Origin: Thermoflexales bacterium
Lineage (GTDB): Bacteria; Chloroflexota; Anaerolineae; B4-G1; SLSP01
DNA: 8,379 nucleotides
Reading direction: 5' to 3'
Assembly (NCBI GenBank): GCA_007130345.1
Contig: SLSP01000113.1
Coordinates: 1-8,379 of the forward strand
The notes under the pieces are model-generated. The model made no database searches. It was not told the DNA's origin and worked only from the letters and a program-made list of their open reading frames with translations. Positions within the stretch are counted from its first letter, which is position 1. Every line of letters starts with the position of its first letter. A program made the position numbers and the translations under genes. Below, piece by piece: positions 1-5,100 of this stretch.

Positions 1-339
1 GACGGTGACGTTATCGACGCCGTAACGTTGCGCCAACTGCGCGATCCGTTGCAGCACAGAGATCGCGTGGCCCGCCTCAACCGCTTCGTCCAGCGTCCGG
101 GCCAACGTCTGGCGGATCTCCGCTTCGGCCAGGTCGTGGAGGCGGATTTGCGTCCGCGGCCAGTTGCCCTCCTGCCCGTAAGTCAGCGCGGTCATCCGAA
201 TCCAATCCCGGCGATAGTCGGGCTGCAACAGCGGCGGATAGGTGTCGTAATACTCAACGGGCGCGATGACCCAGGCGAAAAGCAGCCCGATCAGCAGGCC
301 CACCGCCGTCCCAAGCAGAAGCAGATGCCCGGATTTCAC
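1..339 (-). CDS. Small single-pass membrane protein, paralogue of upstream gene (3' end cut by window)
   Basis: The frame is open from a GTG at 339-337 down to base 1 (113 codons) with no stop, so the C-terminus lies outside the window. The GTG overlaps the stop of the preceding gene as GTGA, which argues for translational coupling; no good Shine-Dalgarno is visible. The protein begins MKSGHLLLLG, has one hydrophobic helix at about residues 5-27 (ending FAWVIAP), then a soluble helical part with a DYRRDWIRM motif at 41-49 and a conserved GVDN near 107-110. It aligns without gaps to the neighbouring 122-residue protein, with about 30% identity by hand count over 110 residues, so the two are tandem paralogues. 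The likely topology is a short cytoplasmic N-terminus, one membrane anchor and an external or internal helical domain. Proteins of this shape look familiar from Chloroflexota, but I know no assigned function. That the gene is real rests on the paralogy and the overlap. Confidence 0.85.
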   Translation of the reverse strand, partial: MKSGHLLLLGTAVGLLIGLLFAWVIAPVEYYDTYPPLLQPDYRRDWIRMTALTYGQEGNWPRTQIRLHDLAEAEIRQTLARTLDEAVEAGHAISVLQRIAQLAQRYGVDNVTV

Positions 340-704
340 GGGGTCTCTGGTTCCAAATAGGGCAACATCGACGCGGTCTCGACGCCCAGGTCGTGGGCCA
401 ACCGGGCCAGCGGCGCGACCAGCACAGGATCGCGCTGGTCGGCGATCCACCGCTCCGTCATCTCCACCAGGCACGCTGTGGGCGCGGCGGCGTTCAGAGC
501 CGCCAACCGCTCGTGGGCGCGGTCTAAGTCCTTCTCGACCTGGTAGCTCACCGCCACCAGGCGAATGTACTCATCCTGGTAATCCGCGCGCATCGCGCCC
601 GGCGAGGTCAATTCCGGAGAACCGGGCAGCAGCCCCCAGCCGATGAACAGTCCTAGCCCAATGCCCACCGCCAGGCCGATGAGCAGCCAGTAGCCGCGCT
701 TCAT
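336..704 (-). CDS. Small single-pass membrane protein of unknown function
   Basis: A 122-residue protein whose ATG (704-702) overlaps the stop of the PLP enzyme as ATGA. The sequence before the start has no clear ribosome binding site, so it is probably translated by coupling. Residues 4-27 form a Gly-rich hydrophobic helix (GLAVGIGLGLFIGWG) with small residues spaced as in helix-packing motifs, followed by a Pro at 27. Then comes a soluble region with the motif DYQDEYIRLVAVSY (41-54), a DLDRAHERLAAL helix that resembles one TPR-like helix (59-70), and a C-terminal helix pair ending in LAHDLGVET. There is one Cys (78). The downstream overlapping gene has the same architecture and the same motif positions. 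Function is unknown; a membrane-tethered helical adaptor is one guess. The gene call is firm, the function is not. Confidence 0.88.
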   Translation of the reverse strand: MKRGYWLLIGLAVGIGLGLFIGWGLLPGSPELTSPGAMRADYQDEYIRLVAVSYQVEKDLDRAHERLAALNAAAPTACLVEMTERWIADQRDPVLVAPLARLAHDLGVETASMLPYLEPETP

Positions 705-1717
705 GGGGACAAGGGTTCTTTGGGAAGGGCCGCGTCGCCGTAGGCGAACAGGGCCGGGGTGCCGCCGGTATGCCAGAAGAGCACGCGCTCCCCCGGCGCG
801 AAGGTGCCTTGCCGCGCTTGCGCGATCAAGCCGCCCAAAGCACGCCCCGTGTAGACGGGATCGACCAACAAGCCCTCGGTGCGGCCGGCCAGCGCGATAG
901 CCTCGCGCTCAAGGTCGCTCACCACACCGTACCCGCCGCCGAGATAAGCGTCGCTCACCAGAACGTCAGCGGGGGCGATGGCGATGTCCAGGGCCAGCAA
1001 TTTGGCCGCCCCGTTAGCCAGTTGCGCGATCTCCTGCCGGAAGGACTTGGCCGGTTCGGCGATGCTGATGCCCAGGATGCGGCCCGGATAGCCTAGCGCG
1101 CGCGCGCCCACCAGCAGCCCGGCCTGCGTCCCTCCGCTGCTGGACGCGACGACGATGGAGCCGAAGTGGAGGTCGCGCGCGCGCATCTGCTCCCATAGCT
1201 CCAGCATCGCGGCGACGTAGCCGCAGACGCCCAAGGAGTTGCTGCCGCCATAGGGGATCACGTAAGGCGCGCGCCCGGCCTCGCGGAGGGCCGTCGCCTC
1301 GCGGGTGAGGGCCGCCATTAAGGGCTGCTCGCCCGCCCAGCGCACCTCTGCGCCCAGGATGGTATCCAGCAGATAATTGCCCTGGGCCGCTGCGGGCGGT
1401 TCGCCGCCGAGCACCAGGACGCAGGGCAGGCCCGCGCGGGCCGCCGCGGCCGCCGTCTGCCGGGCGTGATTGGACTGCTGCGCGCCGGTGGTCATCACCG
1501 GGTCCGCGCCCTGGCGGACGGCCTCGGCCATCAGGTACGCCAGCTTGCGGGCTTTGTTGCCGCCGGTCGCCAGGCCGGTCTGGTCGTCACGCTTGACCCA
1601 CACATCAAAGCGGCCTAGCTTCCGGCTCACGCGGGGAAGCGGCTCCAACGGCGTGGGCCAATGCCCCAAGTCCAGGGGGGCTAGAGCTTCTAACTGCATG
1701 CGCAATGTCTCGATCAT
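701..1717 (-). CDS. PLP-dependent D-cysteine desulfhydrase / ACC deaminase family enzyme
   Basis: A 338-residue protein, close to the usual length of the family. It is a fold-type II PLP enzyme. KRDD at 42-45 leads into TGGNKARKL, where Lys55 is the expected Schiff-base lysine. QSNHAR at 81-86 matches the substrate-carboxylate loop (Ser82). SSSGGTQAG at 192-200 is the phosphate-binding loop. DPVYTGRA at 286-293 and HTGGTPALFAY at 316-326 are the late family motifs. ACC deaminases usually have Tyr-Glu in the DPVYxG segment; here it is Tyr-Thr, as in D-cysteine desulfhydrases (DcyD, giving pyruvate, sulfide and ammonia). That reading is more likely than ACC deaminase, but an L-cysteate sulfo-lyase or another beta-eliminase is possible. 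An earlier in-frame ATG at 1762 was rejected because the ATG at 1717 follows a near-ideal Shine-Dalgarno and matches the family's N-terminus. The enzyme is cytoplasmic and first gene of a three-gene overlapping operon. Confidence 0.93.
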   Translation of the reverse strand: MIETLRMQLEALAPLDLGHWPTPLEPLPRVSRKLGRFDVWVKRDDQTGLATGGNKARKLAYLMAEAVRQGADPVMTTGAQQSNHARQTAAAAARAGLPCVLVLGGEPPAAAQGNYLLDTILGAEVRWAGEQPLMAALTREATALREAGRAPYVIPYGGSNSLGVCGYVAAMLELWEQMRARDLHFGSIVVASSSGGTQAGLLVGARALGYPGRILGISIAEPAKSFRQEIAQLANGAAKLLALDIAIAPADVLVSDAYLGGGYGVVSDLEREAIALAGRTEGLLVDPVYTGRALGGLIAQARQGTFAPGERVLFWHTGGTPALFAYGDAALPKEPLSP

Positions 1718-1727
1718 GATCACCTCC
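1718..1727 (-). promoter_or_regulatory. Ribosome binding site that sets the PLP-enzyme start
   Basis: On the minus strand GGAGGTGATC lies directly before the ATG at 1717, with GGAGG five bases from the start. The ten bases are an exact complement of the usual 3' tail of bacterial 16S rRNA (GATCACCTCC). This decides for the ATG at 1717 against the ATG at 1762. Confidence 0.85.
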
Positions 1728-1810
1728 ACCGGGCATGATACCTCGGAAAGCAAAGAGGGCAAGGAACGGATAGGTCAAAATAGGCAATACCGCAAAAAAC
1801 CACCCTGTTG

Positions 1811-1872
1811 GGACACGGATGAACCCAGATTTCACGGATGACTCTACTGAAAGAACCCTAAAAACCGTGTCC
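1811..1872. repeat. Short element with inverted ends and an internal direct repeat
   Basis: GGACACGG at 1811-1818 is the exact reverse complement of CCGTGTCC at 1865-1872, so a 62-bp segment is bounded by 8-bp inverted repeats. Inside, CACGGATGA occurs at 1814-1822 and again at 1833-1841, 19 bases apart, separated by ACCCAGATTT. Read on the minus strand this gives a CATCCGTG-AAATCTGGGTT-CATCCGTG pattern. Patterns of this kind look like dispersed intergenic repeats I have seen in various bacterial genomes, but copy number cannot be judged from one window. It encodes nothing. Confidence 0.5.
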
Positions 1873-1926
1873 TTGCTTGAAATCAACCGGGGGCATCTTC
1901 TTATCACAGGTTTAGTTTTGCGCTGG

Positions 1927-1952
1927 TGACGTTTGACGCATGACGCTTGATG
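1927..1952 (+). repeat. Four-fold 7-bp phased repeat, candidate operator
   Basis: TGACG begins at 1927, 1934 and 1941, and TGATG begins at 1948, giving four copies at an exact 7-bp period (consensus TGACGnn). The second copy overlaps the -35 hexamer of the candidate promoter. Phased direct repeats over a -35 box are a common layout for activator or repressor sites, but a simple-sequence expansion would look the same. Confidence 0.5.
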
Positions 1953-1961
1953 GATTATTAT
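1933..1961 (+). promoter_or_regulatory. Sigma70-like promoter for the giant surface-protein gene
   Basis: TTGACG at 1933-1938 matches the -35 consensus at five of six bases. After a 17-base spacer, TATTAT at 1956-1961 matches the -10 consensus at five of six. It lies in the most AT-rich stretch of the region and points toward the gene starting at 2075. Transcription would begin near 1968 and give a leader of about 107 bases. The shifted TATACAAT just downstream is an alternative -10. Confidence 0.5.
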
Positions 1962-2061
1962 TATATACAATAACGTCTTCAGGTAATTTTGTTTCGAGGA
2001 TGAACCATATCTACACCTATGAGATTTGCTGGTGTAAGTTGCTCTGTCCGCTAATGTCTTT

Positions 2062-2069
2062 AAGGAGGG
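2062..2069 (+). promoter_or_regulatory. Ribosome binding site that sets the giant gene's start
   Basis: AAGGAGGG lies five bases before the ATG at 2075. That ATG is followed at once by a typical signal peptide, so it is preferred over the in-frame ATGs upstream (1940 and others), which have no such site and would bury the signal peptide 45 residues inside the protein. Confidence 0.88.
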
Positions 2070-2074
2070 TCGAG

Positions 2075-2185
2075 ATGAATCCATGCATCCATAAACACAA
2101 GGTGATCTCTTTGAGTTTTGCTATCGGATGTGGTTGGCTGGCGTTGATAGTCTTCATGGGGCTGTTGACCGCCCCGGCGCTTGGC
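2075..2185 (+). other. Signal peptide of the giant surface protein
   Basis: Residues 1-37 have a basic start (H and K at 6-9), a hydrophobic core from about 11 to 31, and TAPALG before a likely cut ahead of DSQS. Small residues at -3 and -1 (Ala35, Gly37) fit signal peptidase I. Cys19 sits in the core and is not in a lipobox context. Confidence 0.8.
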
Positions 2186-5100
2186 GATTCTCAGTCGCCG
2201 GCTCTCCTGACTGCGCCGGTGGCGATCACGCAGGAAGCGCCCGACACCGTGTTTGCTGGAGACGTGCTCACGTACACGGTCTGGGTGAGCAATGTCTCCG
2301 GCTCCACGGTCGAGGGGATGGTGCTCCACGACACATGGACGACAAGTTTGTATGATGACCGCGCCGCGTGGTGGCAACGCGGGGTGCTGGCGCAGTTCAA
2401 CGGGTATGTGACCGATCCGCCGGGGGCGGTGCTATCGGTGACGCGCGCGCTGCTCCCGGATCGCAAGCGTGGCGAGGCGTTCTTCACGATGGCACCTTTG
2501 CCCGCCGGAGAAAGTGTCCAGGTGATCTTCTCGGTGACGGTGCCCATCACGGTGCAGCCTTCCCTGGGTGAGCACGAGCCTTTCCGCCAAATTATGGGAC
2601 CGACCAGCCTGGAAAACTCGATCATCGCGAAGGTGCCTGACCAGCCAACCGCCGAGGCCCCACTGGTCAGTTCGATGGTGATGGGGCCGGTGCTGCGGAT
2701 GGAAAAGTCCGCGCTAGGGGAGGTCGCCGGCGAGGATGCGGCCCGGATCGGCCGTCTGGTGACGTATACGGTTCAGCTACAGAATCTGCAATCCGATGGC
2801 ACGACCAGAGCGCGCCCGGACGCTTATCCCGCGACCAATTTGGTGGTCACAGAGCGGTTGCCGGATAGCGTGGCCACGGCCTTTGTCACGGGGACAGCCA
2901 GCGTGCCGGGGGTGCTTGTGGAGCACAACGCGGGCGTCATCACATGGGCTTTCCCGCCGGAGTACGCTTTGCAGCCCGGCCAGACCACGCACATGACCTT
3001 CACGCTGCGCATCCCCCGCGATCACGCCTACAGCACCAACGAGAGCGTTACCAATCGCCGCCGTGATTTATTGGCCCAGGCTGCCGGGATGCCGCATCAT
3101 CCCGCGAGTGCTCTCCGCGATCTGAGGGTGTCGATATATGGGCCATTGGATAAGGTGGTGGAAACCGCGCCGGTGCTCAGAGCGGATGAGACCTTCCCCA
3201 ACCGCGTGATTACCTACACGCTGACGTTCTACAATCCCTATCATGACCAGGCGTTTTCGGACGTGTTGCTTGAGGATGTCCTGCCGGTGCCTTTCAGCTA
3301 TACCCAGGTGATCACCGGCCCCGCCCCCGACGTGATCCGGGAGGAGAACAGCATCCTGGAATGGCATGATCAGAGCGTGGCCGCCAACGGGATATGGCAA
3401 GTCGTGTACGAAGCCTTTATCCCGCCGCAGACGCCGCCGACAGCGTGTACCTCTGAAAAATACCTGAGCGCGGTAACGGCTAAATCGGCCAGCGCGCCCT
3501 TTGAGTATTATGCCTACAGTAATAGAAATGAGACCGCCGAGGTCAAAGTGATTGCGTCTATCGTGCTGCGCAAAACGGTCAGTCCCAGGGATCAGATTCC
3601 CGGCGAATTGGTCACATACAATGTAGTGGTGGAAAATCAGAGCGACCGAACGGTGCCTCTTACTATCCTGACGGACACCTTGCCAATGGAAAACGCCGAG
3701 ACGTTTTTCTCCTTCTATGAGATGGTGGAGCCTACTGCGCCGCCTTACGCTCCCGATGAAGTGGTGGACAACATAGCGCGCTGGGACGCTATACCCTCTC
3801 TGGCACCGGGAGAGGAGTTAGCCTTCGCGTTCCGCGCGTTGGTGGATGGGCGCGCGGGGAAGCGGTATCCCAATGAGTTGACGGCATATAATCCCGATAC
3901 GGCTATCTGCCCATTGAGCAGTCAATCTATCAGCAGAAGAGCACCCGTCAATGTGGAAAGTCCCATCAGGATTAACAAGAAGGCGTTACTTTCGCCGGTG
4001 GTACAAGGAGAGATCACGCAATATGAGGTAACGCTATATAACAACTCTCCCAGCACCACCTACGACCTCTTGAATCTGATCGACAACCTAGACTCTGTGC
4101 GCTTCACAGACCCCGCGACCGGTAAGGATTACTACGTCTACACGCCGACCGCCCCCATCCCCTTAGAACCTGGGGAATCTTGGGAGCACATCTTCGAAGT
4201 CGAGGCCACGGGATTGGGCCTCGGAACGTCGTGGTGTGATGCGCGCGGCGGAAGTAACCGCAATTTGGAGCAGCTCGAGGGCCGCGTGGGCGTCGTCTTC
4301 GGTGATCCGCCGATTCTCGGCTTCAACGCCACCAAGCTGGCTCCCATCAAGGTCATCCCCCACATCTCGCTGATTCAAGAAGCGTATCCCAACCCGGTAG
4401 CGATTGGCAGCACCACAGTGTTGACCCTGATGTTGCAGGACAACCGCCCGGTGCCCACACCGACGACGGGCATCCAGCTTTCGTGGGCGGACCCTTCGCG
4501 TGGGGTGTTGTCGGTGACGGAGAGTTTTCCCCCTTATGATAGCGTGGAGAATAACGTTTACTATTGGGATGACTTGGTGGTGGACGAGCGGGCCGTGGTG
4601 ACGCTGACGTTGTTGGCTCCAAACACGGTGGATAATGATCGAGAATCGCGGAATTACAGCGCTTGGGCCAGAGTCGAAGCCATCGACGACCCCGATATCT
4701 GCATCCCCCCGGAGCGCTATTCGATCAACGTGCGCCGGGGCATCGAGATCACCAAACGGCCTAACCTGAGCACAGTTTCGCCTTATAACGAAGTCGAGTA
4801 CACATTACGAGCACACAACCTCACTGGCGCGCCGGTCGCCGGCGTGGTGCTGACCGATGTGTTGCCCTTTGGATGGGAGTTTGTGGGCTGGGTCAGCGGC
4901 CCAGAACCAGTCTCTGAAGATCCGCTGGTGTGGCATCTGGACACAATTCCCGCCGAGAGCTTTGTCGAGATCAAGTTTCGGGTGCGCTCGTATATTATGG
5001 TGGGGATGCAAGTCAACGAAGTCGTGGGCTTCGCGCCGATCAACCTGGGATACAGCCACAGATATACCGATGACGTGGAGGTGATGGTTATTTCGGGCAT

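Larger units (their letters stand above)
1718..2074. other. Divergent intergenic region between the PLP-enzyme operon and the giant surface gene
   Basis: This 357-base stretch separates two divergently transcribed units and is richer in A and T than its surroundings, most strongly around 1950-2000. It holds the ribosome binding site of the minus-strand operon, a 62-bp element with inverted ends (1811-1872), a phased 7-bp repeat with a promoter-like pair (1927-1961), and the leader of the giant gene. For the minus-strand operon the best promoter-like pair I see is TTGCCC, 16 bases, TATCAT (-10 at 1740-1735). It would leave an almost absent leader, so I give it little weight. An open frame reaching back to 1940 and several minus-strand open frames cross the region, but none has a ribosome binding site or a recognisable product. 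Confidence 0.7.

Noticed and set aside
28..646. Plus-strand open frames over the left end
   Set aside because: They are opposite the two paralogous membrane-protein genes, whose mutual similarity shows which strand codes.
1718..1762. Longer PLP-enzyme start at the ATG at 1762
   Set aside because: The ATG at 1717 follows an exact ten-base Shine-Dalgarno and gives the family's normal N-terminus; the extra 15 residues contain the Shine-Dalgarno itself as coding sequence.
1940..2074. Upstream extension of the giant gene to the ATG at 1940
   Set aside because: No ribosome binding site there, the candidate promoter's start point lies downstream of it, and it would put 45 unrelated residues in front of a clear signal peptide. 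The ATG at 2075 has AAGGAGGG five bases before it.
1605..2084. 159-codon minus-strand open frame crossing the intergenic region
   Set aside because: It overlaps the PLP-enzyme gene in another frame, covers the promoter region and has no ribosome binding site or familiar motif.
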